From the NCBI GenBank assembly GCA_943330855.2, contig CALQJI020000040.1, positions 1 to 46,278 on the forward strand: a stretch of 46,278 nt of DNA, written 5' to 3'. A model generated the notes under the pieces. It ran no database searches. It had not been told where the DNA came from and was given only the letters and a program-made list of their open reading frames with translations. Source of the DNA: Klebsiella pneumoniae (GTDB lineage Bacteria > Verrucomicrobiota > Verrucomicrobiia > Limisphaerales > SXTU01). Made by a program: the position numbers and the translations under genes. Of this stretch, positions 33,242 to 41,301 are shown in pieces (the first letter of the stretch is position 1; every line of letters starts with the position of its first letter).

Positions 33242-35245
33242 ATGAAGAAGGTTCTCATCCTCACTGCGGGTTTCGGCGAAGGCCACAACGCGGCGGCCCG
33301 CAATCTGCGCGATGCCCTCGAGCTCATCGAGCCGTCCACGCAGGTCGAAGTGCTCGACTTGTTCGAGAGCACTTACGGCCGGCTCAACAGCTTTGTAAAA
33401 CAAGCGCACCTCGGCGTCGTCCGCTACGCCCCCACGCTCTGGCGCGGCATCTACTCGCTGCTCGACCACGTCTCCGTGGCCGACAGCGGTCTCACCGGCC
33501 TGACGCGCCTGCGCACTGCGCTGGGCGATGTGCTGCGCGTGACGCAGCCGGACTGCGTCGTGTCCACCTATCCCGCCTACGCGCCGGTCATCAAGGAACT
33601 CTTCCGCGACTACTCGGAAAAGCCCTTCCGCCTCGTCACCATCGTGACCGATTCCATCTCGGTGAACGCTGCCTGGCACCGCGCCCCGAGCGATGCCTTC
33701 GTCGTCGCGAACCGCCCGACGGCCACGGTCATGCAAGCGGCCGGGGTGGAGGCGGCGCGCATTCACGCGCTGGGTTTCCCCGTCAGCCCGCAGTTCGCCG
33801 CGCCGGGCCTCGCGCCCTTCCCGCTCGAAGACGACGGCCCCATCAAGCTCCTTTACGTCATCAACCACGGGAAGAAGAAGTGCGGCAAGGTGCTCGAAGC
33901 CCTGCTGGAGAACGAGCGCGTCCACCTCACCATCACCACGGGCCGCGACGCGGAGCTGAAGGCGGAGTTGCAAGACCGCTTCCGCGACCACGGCGCGCGC
34001 GTGCAGGTGCTCGGGTGGACCAACCAGATGCCCGCGCTGATGCTCTCGCACCACGTCCTCATCGGGAAAGCCGGCGGGGCCGTCGTGCAGGAAGCCATCG
34101 CCGCGCGCTGCCCGATGGTCATCAACCAAATCATCCCCGGTCAGGAGACCGGCAACGCCCAGCTCATCCAGCAACTCGGCCTCGGCACCGTGGCAGAACG
34201 CAATCGCGAAGTGCCCGGCATCATCGAAGCCGCCTTCGCCAAGCACGCGCGGCTGTGGCGGGAGTGGCGCGCGAACTTGCTCAAGGTTTCCCGTCCCGAC
34301 GCCGCGTTGCGCATCGCGGAGTTGGTCCTCGCCCAATGCGAAGACGCCGGGGATTGGTCCAAGTTCACCCCGCCGCCGTTGCGGGTTTTGGCGGACGCGA
34401 AGGCTCCCGCCGTGCCTGCCATCATTGACGGGACCGCCGCACGCCGTTCCCTGCTCTGCGACTTTCACATCCACAGCAACTGCTCCGACGGCAGCCTCAC
34501 CGTGCCGGAGTTGGTGGATTTCTACGGCCCGCGCGGCTTCGACTGCATCTGCGTCACCGACCACCTCGCCGACCCGCGTCGCGTCATCGGGAAATTGAGC
34601 AAGTTGAGCAACCTCGTCCTCGCCGAAAGCCAGTTGGAGGAATACTTCGAGGTTCTTGACCGCGAGCGTCGCCGCGCTTGGCGCAAGTATGGGATGCTGC
34701 TCATGGCCGGCATCGAGTTCAACAAGGACGGCCTGACGAAGAAAAGTTCCGCGCACCTGCTGGGTATTGATATGCAGATGCCCATCGCGTCATCGCTGGA
34801 TTTGCCCGAGACCATCGCCCAACTCCACGCGCAGGGCGCGTTGGCGGTCGCCTCGCACCCACACGTCTTCAAGAGCGAGTGGGGCAAGAACACGCTCTAC
34901 CTCTGGGAGAATCAGGACGAGTTCGCGCCGCTGCTGGACGCGTGGGAGATCGCCAACCGCAACGACATCTTCGCGCCCGTCGGCCTGAAGCGCCTGCCCT
35001 TCATCGCCAACAGCGACTTCCACAAGCCCAAGCACATCTACTCTTGGAAGACGCTCCTCCAGTGCGAGAAAGACCCCGACGCCATCAAGGCCTGCATCCG
35101 CCGCAACGAGCACGTCTCCATCACCCTCTACCGCGAAGGCGGCCTGCTGCCAGTGACGACGCGCATGATGCCGCCAGTGGAACGAGTGGAGTGGACAGCC
35201 CCGTCGTTCCCGGCGGCGCCGTTGCTCCAGGCCGTGAACGGGTGA
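33242..35245 (+). CDS. MGDG-synthase-like glycosyltransferase fused to a PHP phosphoesterase domain
   Basis: A 667-residue fusion. Residues 1-375 are a GT28-type glycosyltransferase like monogalactosyl-diacylglycerol synthase: MKKVLILTAGFGEGHNAAAR (acceptor loop, His15), then GKAGGAVVQEAIA (276-288, donor-binding GGxxxxEA). About 405-667 is a PHP domain with metal-binding motifs CDFHIHSNCSDG (His409, His411), VTDHLAD, GIEFN, ASHPH and NSDFHKP. The start at 33242 has AAGAAA upstream; an ATG at 33185 is less likely. The first half should glycosylate a diacylglycerol-type lipid; the second should hydrolyse a phosphate ester, perhaps of a related substrate. The coupling of the two is inferred. 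Confidence 0.85.
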   Translation: MKKVLILTAGFGEGHNAAARNLRDALELIEPSTQVEVLDLFESTYGRLNSFVKQAHLGVVRYAPTLWRGIYSLLDHVSVADSGLTGLTRLRTALGDVLRVTQPDCVVSTYPAYAPVIKELFRDYSEKPFRLVTIVTDSISVNAAWHRAPSDAFVVANRPTATVMQAAGVEAARIHALGFPVSPQFAAPGLAPFPLEDDGPIKLLYVINHGKKKCGKVLEALLENERVHLTITTGRDAELKAELQDRFRDHGARVQVLGWTNQMPALMLSHHVLIGKAGGAVVQEAIAARCPMVINQIIPGQETGNAQLIQQLGLGTVAERNREVPGIIEAAFAKHARLWREWRANLLKVSRPDAALRIAELVLAQCEDAGDWSKFTPPPLRVLADAKAPAVPAIIDGTAARRSLLCDFHIHSNCSDGSLTVPELVDFYGPRGFDCICVTDHLADPRRVIGKLSKLSNLVLAESQLEEYFEVLDRERRRAWRKYGMLLMAGIEFNKDGLTKKSSAHLLGIDMQMPIASSLDLPETIAQLHAQGALAVASHPHVFKSEWGKNTLYLWENQDEFAPLLDAWEIANRNDIFAPVGLKRLPFIANSDFHKPKHIYSWKTLLQCEKDPDAIKACIRRNEHVSITLYREGGLLPVTTRMMPPVERVEWTAPSFPAAPLLQAVNG

Positions 35246-35326
35246 GGCGGGAACCCACGGTGGGGACATCACGCGGCGGCTTCCCTCACCGTGCGCTGGG
35301 GCCCGCTCCTGTTCGAAATCCAAATC

Positions 35327-35353
35327 CTGCTCCACGCCCCCTGGGGGGAGCAG
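35327..35353. terminator. Hairpin between two convergent genes
   Basis: CTGCTCC (35327-35333) pairs with GGAGCAG (35347-35353), with additional CCCC/GGGG pairing in the loop. It lies between the convergent ends of the glycosyltransferase-PHP gene and oppC. No T-tract on either side. About 20 bp further, 35375-35399 is TTTGCGCTCTTTGCGCCC-type sequence, a simple dispersed repeat related to 31396-31424. Confidence 0.35.
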
Positions 35354-35473
35354 GGGTTCCTGTCAGAAGCTTGGCTTTGCGCTCTTTGCGCCCTTTCGCA
35401 GCCATTCCATTTCGGAGTTTGGGTTGAGTGCGCTCTCCAGAGGGCTCGGCTAACAGCTTTCGGCTGTGCGGGG

Positions 35474-36544
35474 TCAATTGCTCTTCGTATCTGCCGCGTC
35501 GCGCAATCCGTCGCCGAGGAAGTTGAAGGCCAGCACGGTGATGAAAATGGCCGCGCCGGGAGCGAGCAGCCACGGGTAGCTGCGGAGATGCTCGGTGTTT
35601 TGCGCGGCGGTGAGCATATTGCCCCAACTCGCCTGCGGCTCCTGAATACCAACGGCGAGGTAGCTCAGGACGACTTCGCCAAGGATGTAGTAGGGCACGC
35701 TGAGAGTCGCAGCCACGATGACGTAGCTGAACGTGCTCGGAAGGATGTGCCGCGTGATGATGCGCCACGGCGTTGCTCCCAGCGCGCGCGCGGCGAGGAC
35801 GAACTGCCGCTCGCGCAGGCTCAGGGCCATGCCGCGCACCACGCGCGCCATGCTCGCCCAGCCGATGAGACTGAGGATGCCGATAATCATCGCGTAGGCC
35901 TGCGTGGAGGAAATGTTAGCCGGGAAGGTGTTGCGCAGCGCGATGATGAGGTAGAGCGATGGGATCGACATGATCAACTCGCAGACGCGCATGATGACGG
36001 TGTCGGTGCGCCCACCGAAGTAGCCGGAGATGCCGCCGTTGAGCATCCCGAAGGTGAACGAGAGCGTGATGCCGATGAGACCGATGCTCAGGGAAATCTG
36101 CGAGCCGTAGAGCACGCGCGAGAAGACGCAGCGTCCGAATTGGTCGGTGCCGAGCGGATAGATTGGGTAGTTTTTTTCGCCGGTGCTGAAGAGGTGCGTC
36201 TGGCACGGGATGAGGCCGAGCAGCTTGTATTTATCGCCCTGCACGAAGTAGCGCAGCGGCTTGGTGTCCCCGGCCTTGGGCGCGTAGATGAATTGCCCTT
36301 CCTTCTCTTCCCAGCGCGGAACGACCAACCGCAGGCCATCGAGCTTCGGGAGAATCGGCGGGTGGAAGAACCGTTCGCGGTCATCGGTCTCGTAATGATA
36401 GGGCGCAACAAAGCCCGCGAGCAGGGCCGTGAGGTAGAGCACCCCGAGGATGAGGCCACCAGCCATCGCCATGCGCCGCGCGCGGAGGCGTCGCCAGAAG
36501 AGCTGACGCGGGGAGAGCGGGGCGGTGGTGGCGGGGGCGCTCAT
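35474..36544 (-). CDS. oppC: Oligopeptide-type ABC transporter permease OppC
   Basis: A 356-residue inner-membrane permease of the DppC/OppC family. The first membrane segment is [20 protein letters not shown] periplasmic insert of about 130 residues follows ([20 protein letters not shown]...), with the permease core later: [20 protein letters not shown], the EAA-type loop RFQ-like [20 protein letters not shown] and [18 protein letters not shown] at the end. Its ATG overlaps the TGA of oppB (ATGA), showing coupled translation. No ATPase or binding protein gene accompanies the pair in this window. Confidence 0.9.
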   Translation of the reverse strand: MSAPATTAPLSPRQLFWRRLRARRMAMAGGLILGVLYLTALLAGFVAPYHYETDDRERFFHPPILPKLDGLRLVVPRWEEKEGQFIYAPKAGDTKPLRYFVQGDKYKLLGLIPCQTHLFSTGEKNYPIYPLGTDQFGRCVFSRVLYGSQISLSIGLIGITLSFTFGMLNGGISGYFGGRTDTVIMRVCELIMSIPSLYLIIALRNTFPANISSTQAYAMIIGILSLIGWASMARVVRGMALSLRERQFVLAARALGATPWRIITRHILPSTFSYVIVAATLSVPYYILGEVVLSYLAVGIQEPQASWGNMLTAAQNTEHLRSYPWLLAPGAAIFITVLAFNFLGDGLRDAADTKSN

Positions 36545-37509
36545 TCCTTCACCCGGATGCGCGGGTCGCTCCACGCCAGCATCAGGTCCGCAACGAAGTT
36601 GCCGATGATAAGCAGCGCGGCGGCCATCACCACGGAGTCCACCACGAGCATGGAGTCCTTCGCGGTGTAAGCCTCGATGGTCAGGCGGCCCAGGCCAGGC
36701 CAGGCCATGATGTTCTCCACGATGAACGCGCCGCTCAACAGGTGCGCCAGCGAGTAGCCGAAGATGGTGAGGAGCGGGTTGATGGCGTTGCGCAGCGCGT
36801 GTTTGTAGATGACCCAGCCCTCGGGCAGGCCCTTGGCGCGCGCGGCGGTGACGTAGTCGGCGCGGAGCGTGTCGAGGAGGTTCGAGCGCATCTGACGCAT
36901 GATGCCGGCCAGTTCGCTGGCGGCGAGGACGAGCACGGGCAGGACGAGGTGATGCGCGCGGTCCCAGAACCGTTCCATCGGAGTCATCAGGTCGTAGAGC
37001 GAGCTTTGCGCGCCGCCGATGGGGAACCAACCCGTCGCCGCCGCGAACATCAGTGCCAGGAGCGCGAGCAGGATTTCTGGCACGGACAGGCCGACGAACG
37101 CGATCATCGAGCAACCGCGATCCACGAGGGAATCCTTGTTCACCGCCGCCCAGATTCCCAAGGGCACGGCGATGCACCACGCGACGATGGTGGCGCAGAG
37201 CGAGAGGAGGAAGGTGTTCCAAAGCCGCGCGGTGATGAGGTCGGTGGCGGGGATTTTGTATTGGATGGAGTAGCCGAAGTCGCCCTGCGCCACGTTCTTG
37301 AGCCAATAGCCGTATTGGACATACCACGGTTTGTCGTAGTGATACTTGGCAATGAGCCGCTCGACGGTCTCGGCTGAGATTTGGGGGTTCTGCCGGAGGC
37401 TTTGCAAATAGCCGCCGGGGGTGAGCGACATGAGCAGAAACGTCAACAGCGAGACCCCGAGCAAGATCGGGATCATGTGCAGCAAGCGTTTGAGGATAAA
37501 CGTGCCCAT
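36541..37509 (-). CDS. oppB: Oligopeptide-type ABC transporter permease OppB
   Basis: A 322-residue permease of the DppB/OppB family. It begins MGTFILKRLLHMIPILLGVS, the usual N-terminal signature. The conserved loop is LDTLRADYVTAARAKGLPEG and the C-terminal segment [16 protein letters not shown]. The start at 37509 fits family length; an ATG at 37557 adds 16 unlikely residues. It is the first gene of an oppBC pair, 158 bp from the end of the next minus-strand gene upstream. The transported solute (peptide, nickel or other) cannot be told without the binding protein. Confidence 0.92.
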   Translation of the reverse strand: MGTFILKRLLHMIPILLGVSLLTFLLMSLTPGGYLQSLRQNPQISAETVERLIAKYHYDKPWYVQYGYWLKNVAQGDFGYSIQYKIPATDLITARLWNTFLLSLCATIVAWCIAVPLGIWAAVNKDSLVDRGCSMIAFVGLSVPEILLALLALMFAAATGWFPIGGAQSSLYDLMTPMERFWDRAHHLVLPVLVLAASELAGIMRQMRSNLLDTLRADYVTAARAKGLPEGWVIYKHALRNAINPLLTIFGYSLAHLLSGAFIVENIMAWPGLGRLTIEAYTAKDSMLVVDSVVMAAALLIIGNFVADLMLAWSDPRIRVKE

Positions 37510-37667
37510 GTGTGCTGGCGGAGCGTATGGACGGCACCGCCCGGGTCCAAGCTTCAATGCAACCTGTGGGTGCTTCGCTCAGAAAACACACAGTTACCCC
37601 GAACTCCGAACCGAAGATTTGCGACCGAGGGTGGCCGCAGAGGAAGCCGCATCTCGACAGGGTCAGT

Positions 37668-38123
37668 TTACTTTCTCTCTGACCTGCCGCCCTGATCCAA
37701 CAACTCCTCCGCACGCGCCAGCCACCGGCCGGTGGCGATGCCGATGCGGCGCAGGTCCGCTGCGGCGACGGGCAGCGTGGCGGCATCGGCCTGCCGCTCC
37801 AGCTCCGTGCACAGCGCCGCCGCCACCCCGGCTGGCGCACGAAATTCGCGCTGCAGCTCGGTGACGCTCAACTCCCGCAACGCCGAGGGCTGGTCGGAGA
37901 AAACTTCGTTGGTGAGCTTCAGCATCTGCATGCCCGCTGCGTGCAACTGCCGGACACCGGCGAGCAGCGCAGGAGGCGCGGCGTCCCCCGCTTCCTCCTC
38001 GATCAACTCGCAGTAGCCGAGGATCGGGTTGATGGGCGTGCGCAAGTCGTGCCGAAGCGCGCGCAGCGCCTCGCCCCCCGTCGGGAGGATCAGTCGAGAT
38101 CCAGATGGCAGTCGCTCGCTCAT
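37668..38123 (-). CDS. HisKA-only phosphoacceptor protein (no ATPase domain)
   Basis: A 151-residue protein with a histidine-kinase dimerisation/phosphoacceptor region: LRHDLRTPINPILGYCELIE, with His25 in the H-box. A helical tail of about 100 residues follows. The N, G1, F and G2 boxes of a catalytic HATPase domain are absent and the gene stops at 38123-37668, so the protein cannot phosphorylate itself in the usual way. It overlaps the upstream response regulator by ATGA. It may act as a phosphotransfer intermediate or as a partner that binds the regulator. Confidence 0.75.
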   Translation of the reverse strand: MSERLPSGSRLILPTGGEALRALRHDLRTPINPILGYCELIEEEAGDAAPPALLAGVRQLHAAGMQMLKLTNEVFSDQPSALRELSVTELQREFRAPAGVAAALCTELERQADAATLPVAAADLRRIGIATGRWLARAEELLDQGGRSERK

Positions 38124-38509
38124 GCGGTCGAATCCAGGGCGGGGGGCGGGGGCAGCCAGACAGCCATCTTCGTCAACAGCCGGTCCAACTCCACCGGCTT
38201 AGTCTCGAAATCATCGCAGCCAGCCGCGCGCGCGCGTTCCTCCTCGCCCGACATCGCGTGCGCCGTGAGCGCGATGACCGGGATATGCCGTGTGGCCTCC
38301 GCAGCCTTGATGCGGCGCGTGGCCTCCCACCCATTCATGACCGGGAGGCCGAGGTCCATGATCACCAGGTCGGGAAGCATCTTGGCACACATCTCCACTC
38401 CGTCCTCGCCATTCACTGCGGTGACCAACTCGTAGCCGCGCCGACTGAGCCGCCGCGACAGCATGTCGCGGTTCATTTCATCGTCTTCGACTAGGAGGAT
38501 TTTCAGCAT
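38120..38509 (-). CDS. Single-domain CheY-like response regulator
   Basis: A 129-residue stand-alone receiver with all canonical residues: LLVEDDEMNR acidic pair, Asp52 in LVIMDLGLPVMNG, Thr in ALTAHAMSG and Lys in FETKPVELDRLL. The type (DLGLPVMNGWEATRRIK) is that of receivers usually fused to hybrid kinases. The start at 38509 (MLKILLVED) is preferred over a spacer-like upstream start. It has no output domain. Its stop overlaps the start of the HisKA-only gene, so the two were probably parts of one signalling module. Confidence 0.88.
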   Translation of the reverse strand: MLKILLVEDDEMNRDMLSRRLSRRGYELVTAVNGEDGVEMCAKMLPDLVIMDLGLPVMNGWEATRRIKAAEATRHIPVIALTAHAMSGEEERARAAGCDDFETKPVELDRLLTKMAVWLPPPPALDSTA

Positions 38510-38654
38510 GGAGTGAGCGTTTCTGCGCGCACCGGGAGCAGAGCGCAAGTTTCAACTGGTCTCCCGCCAATGGGGGCGAAGCAGAAGGCAAAAGGAAGGT
38601 GGTGCGCGCCCATGACACGAAGTTCCACCGCTTCGCCCTTCAACCCTCGCCACA

Positions 38655-39986
38655 TCAACTCAGCAATTCCTCACACCGGCTCGCCACTTCGCCAGCCATG
38701 CGGTCCACCGTGAACCGCTCGGACACCGCGCGTCGCCCGGCCTCGCCCAGTGCCCGGAGTTGTGTCGGGTCCAGCAACAGCCCCTCGATGGCGGTTGCCA
38801 GCGCTGCCGCGTTTACCTCCGCGATGACCCCGCCACCGGTGGCCGCGATTAGTTCGGGGAAGGCCGCGTGACGCGGCTGCACCACGGGGACGCCCGCCGC
38901 CATGGCTTCAATCAAGTAAAGGCCGAAGCCCTCGCCGTAGAGCGCGGGCACGGAGAACACCGTGAGCGATCGCAGGAAGCTGACCTTCTGCTCGCGCGTG
39001 AGGTTCGGGTGAAACTCAACGTCGCCCAAACAGCCCGCGCGACGGAGATGCCCCTGGAGTTGCGCGACGAATGCCTCGTCGCCCGGGCCGCAGCCGCCGC
39101 CGACCTTGAGCTTGAGGTTCGGCACCGTCCCGCGCTGCTTGAGCTCGATGAAGGTCTCGACGAGCAGGTCCAACCCCTTCTCGCGGCACATCCGCGCGAA
39201 GTAGCCGAGCGTCGGTGACGAGTGACTAGTGACAGGTGACAGGGCGCCGACGGACGCGCCTGTGGCGCTTGTCGCCTGCCACTTGTCACCATATCCATCG
39301 AGGCTAATGCCGTTGAACACCACCTTCACCTTCTCCGCGGGCAGCCCGAGTCGCAGCGCCATCGTGTCGGCGAAGTAACGGCTGGGCGCGAGGAACAAGT
39401 CACAGTCGCGGCAACGCTCGGCCAGCAGCTCCCACACGCGCTCGCGCAGCGGGCTGGGCATGGAATCGAGATAGGCATCCTCGCCCTGAAGATTGCAGAT
39501 AACCTTGCAGCCCAGCTCGGCCTTCAGCCTGCGCGTGAAGCCCGCGAGCATCGCATTCGAGAGCAGGACCACGTCGGGCCGCGGCTGGGTTTTCAGCCAC
39601 GCGAGGAGTGTGTCGAGTTCACGCGCCTGATTTCCCTCCTCGCCGCGCAACATCGAGAGCGTGAGTTCCCCCACGTCTGCGGCACGAGTCTTGGCGGCGC
39701 GGCCCGCCGCGAGCTTCAGCAGCGCCGGTGAATCCAGCAGCTTGTGCAGCCACCGGGGCGCACGCCGGAAGAACGCGGACTGCTGCTGGAGATAAACATT
39801 GATGCCACCGAAGAAGGTCGGCGTGCCGGCGCTCTGGTTCTCCTCGTCCAGCGTCATCGGCAGGTAGAGCGGCACCATGAGCACGTCGTGCCCACGCCGC
39901 CGCAGCGCGGCGACCAGCGCGTTGTCCCGGAAACAATTCCCGCAATACATCCCGCCCGCACCGGGGGTGATTTGGACCAAGTTCAC
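38655..39986 (-). CDS. GT4-family glycosyltransferase
   Basis: A 443-residue GT-B glycosyltransferase of the GT4 (glycos_transf_1) type. The N-terminal Rossmann part starts VNLVQITPGAGGMYCGNCFR, so GTG at 39986 is chosen; the in-frame sequence up to 40235 translates a dispersed repeat. The C-terminal donor-binding part has PTLGYFARMCREKGLDLLVE and the E-x7-E motif GEGFGLYLIEAMAAGVP. Residues 233-258 (within DKWQATSATGASVGALSPVT) come from an inverted repeat inserted in frame between the two domains. Sugar and acceptor are unknown; exopolysaccharide or glycolipid synthesis is likely. Confidence 0.85.
   Translation of the reverse strand: MNLVQITPGAGGMYCGNCFRDNALVAALRRRGHDVLMVPLYLPMTLDEENQSAGTPTFFGGINVYLQQQSAFFRRAPRWLHKLLDSPALLKLAAGRAAKTRAADVGELTLSMLRGEEGNQARELDTLLAWLKTQPRPDVVLLSNAMLAGFTRRLKAELGCKVICNLQGEDAYLDSMPSPLRERVWELLAERCRDCDLFLAPSRYFADTMALRLGLPAEKVKVVFNGISLDGYGDKWQATSATGASVGALSPVTSHSSPTLGYFARMCREKGLDLLVETFIELKQRGTVPNLKLKVGGGCGPGDEAFVAQLQGHLRRAGCLGDVEFHPNLTREQKVSFLRSLTVFSVPALYGEGFGLYLIEAMAAGVPVVQPRHAAFPELIAATGGGVIAEVNAAALATAIEGLLLDPTQLRALGEAGRRAVSERFTVDRMAGEVASRCEELLS
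39214..39290. repeat. Inverted GTGAC-rich repeat inside the GT4 gene
   Basis: GGTGACGAGTGACTAGTGAC (from 39214) pairs imperfectly with the segment ending CCACTTGTCACC at 39290. It is a 77-bp hairpin-forming element, open in the coding frame and located in the linker between the two Rossmann-like domains. Confidence 0.65.
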
Positions 39987-40308
39987 GAGCGAAGGTAGCC
40001 ACGGATGGAACCCAGATGGAACACAGATTCTCCGACGCCGACATGAGGGCACAGCCGCACACTGCCCCGGAGCGCGGCATTCGAGGCCGCAGCAGGTAAT
40101 TCTCGTAAGAGTGTGAAAGCTAACCGACTTCAGCCTTCGCGCGCTTGCTGCGGGCGGGACGCCCGCGCTCCGGACCGTGGGCGTCGTGGGCAACGTCAAC
40201 AAACGCCCGACATGAGGGCGCATCTGTTCACCCAAACTTAACCCAAATTCCTTTGCCTCACTCCCGGCGCGTGTGTAGAAACGCGCTCTGTTTTCCGGCA
40301 GTCTGCGA
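39987..40308. other. 322-bp divergent intergenic region with a 109-bp dispersed element
   Basis: It separates the minus-strand GT4 gene from the plus-strand TRAP operon. Next to the GT4 start is ACGGATGGAACCCAGATGGA-type sequence (about 39999-40025), a simple dispersed motif. Positions 40065-40173 are a copy of the 107-bp element. The remaining 135 bp before tatT should contain the TRAP promoter; a GCGCGT...ACGCGC hairpin lies about 40 bp before the start. No gene is seen. Confidence 0.5.
40065..40173 (-). repeat. Copy 1 of a ~107-bp double-palindrome element
   Basis: Read on the minus strand it starts CCGGAGCGCGGGCGTCCCGC and ends GGCCTCGAATGCCGCGCTCC. It matches 44465-44570 and 46005-46111 over the full length with scattered differences. 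Confidence 0.7.
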
Positions 40309-41301
40309 ATGAAACGCTTTCCTTCTCATTGGTCGCTCCCGCGCCTAGCGCAACGCCTCCTTCGCGGCTTCGCGCTCGCGGGCGTGCTGGGCCTTGTCGC
40401 TGGCAACACCGGCTGTTCCGTCAAGCGCCTCGCCATCAACCAGCTTGGCGACGCGCTCTCCAACGGCGGCGGCAGCTTCGCCACGGACGACGACCCCGAC
40501 CTCATCCGCGCCGCAGCCCCGTTCAGCCTCAAGCTCATGGAGTCGCTGCTCATCGAGTCGCCGCAGCACCGCGAGTTGCTGCAAGCGCTGGCCAGCGGCT
40601 TCACGCAATACGCCTACGCTTTCGCCGCCCTGCCCGCTGACGAACTGGAGGAGACGGACCTCGCCGCTGCCAACGCCGGTCACGCGCGGGCGAAGCGGCT
40701 CTATCAGCGCGCGCGCAACTACGGCCTACGCGGACTGGCGGTGAAGCACCCCGACTTCGAGCAACGCCTGCGGGCTAATCCCGCCGTCGCCGTCCGCGCC
40801 ACCAAGAAGGCCGACGTGCATCTACTCTACTGGACCGCCGTGTCGTGGGCCGCCGGCATCTCGCTCTCGAAGGACAACCCCGACGCCATCGCCGACCTGC
40901 CGCTGGCCGCCGCGCTCATGGACCGCGCGTTGGCGCTGGACCCGGGCTTCGACCACGGCGCGATTCACTCCTTCCTCATCACCTTCGAGTTGGCGCGGCC
41001 CGGCGCAGGACCGGACGCCGTGGCGAAGGCGCGGCAACACTTCGCGCTCGCCGTCGAGTTGAGTGGTGGAAACCAGGCGGGGCCGTATGTGTCGCTGGCC
41101 GAAAGCGTCGCGCTGAAGCAGCAGAACGCCGCCGAGTTCAAGGCTTTGCTCGAAAAAGCCCTAGCCGTCAAAGTGGACGCCCGTCCCGAATGGCGGCTGG
41201 TGAACACCCTCATGCAGCGCCGCGCCGCGTGGCTGCTGGGGCGGATGGATGATTTGATATTGCCCGCGTTGCCACCGGTCGAAACCAAGCCAAAGTCGTG
41301 A
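40309..41301 (+). CDS. tatT: TatT, TPR-type component of a TRAP transporter
   Basis: A 330-residue lipoprotein-like protein of the TatT (TRAP-associated TPR) family. The signal peptide ends near GNTGC, with Cys36 as candidate lipid anchor. The mature protein is all helical with TPR-like repeats (FSLKLMESLLIESPQHRELL; LLYWTAVSWAAGISLSKDNP; AAALMDRALALDPGFDHGAI; ALAVKVDARPEWRLVNTLMQ). In Treponema TatT binds the solute-binding protein TatP and may hand over hydrophobic ligands. Its stop overlaps the start of dctP by one base (TGATG), as expected for a functional pair. Confidence 0.85.
   Translation: MKRFPSHWSLPRLAQRLLRGFALAGVLGLVAGNTGCSVKRLAINQLGDALSNGGGSFATDDDPDLIRAAAPFSLKLMESLLIESPQHRELLQALASGFTQYAYAFAALPADELEETDLAAANAGHARAKRLYQRARNYGLRGLAVKHPDFEQRLRANPAVAVRATKKADVHLLYWTAVSWAAGISLSKDNPDAIADLPLAAALMDRALALDPGFDHGAIHSFLITFELARPGAGPDAVAKARQHFALAVELSGGNQAGPYVSLAESVALKQQNAAEFKALLEKALAVKVDARPEWRLVNTLMQRRAAWLLGRMDDLILPALPPVETKPKS

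Noticed and set aside
33131..34756. 541-codon minus-strand frame opposite the glycosyltransferase-PHP gene
   Set aside because: Antisense shadow; the plus strand carries GT28 and PHP motifs.
35474..37840. A 788-codon minus-strand frame reading through oppB into oppC
   Set aside because: The first 430 codons are out of frame with OppB, which has clear homology in another frame. True OppC starts at 36544 in an ATGA overlap.
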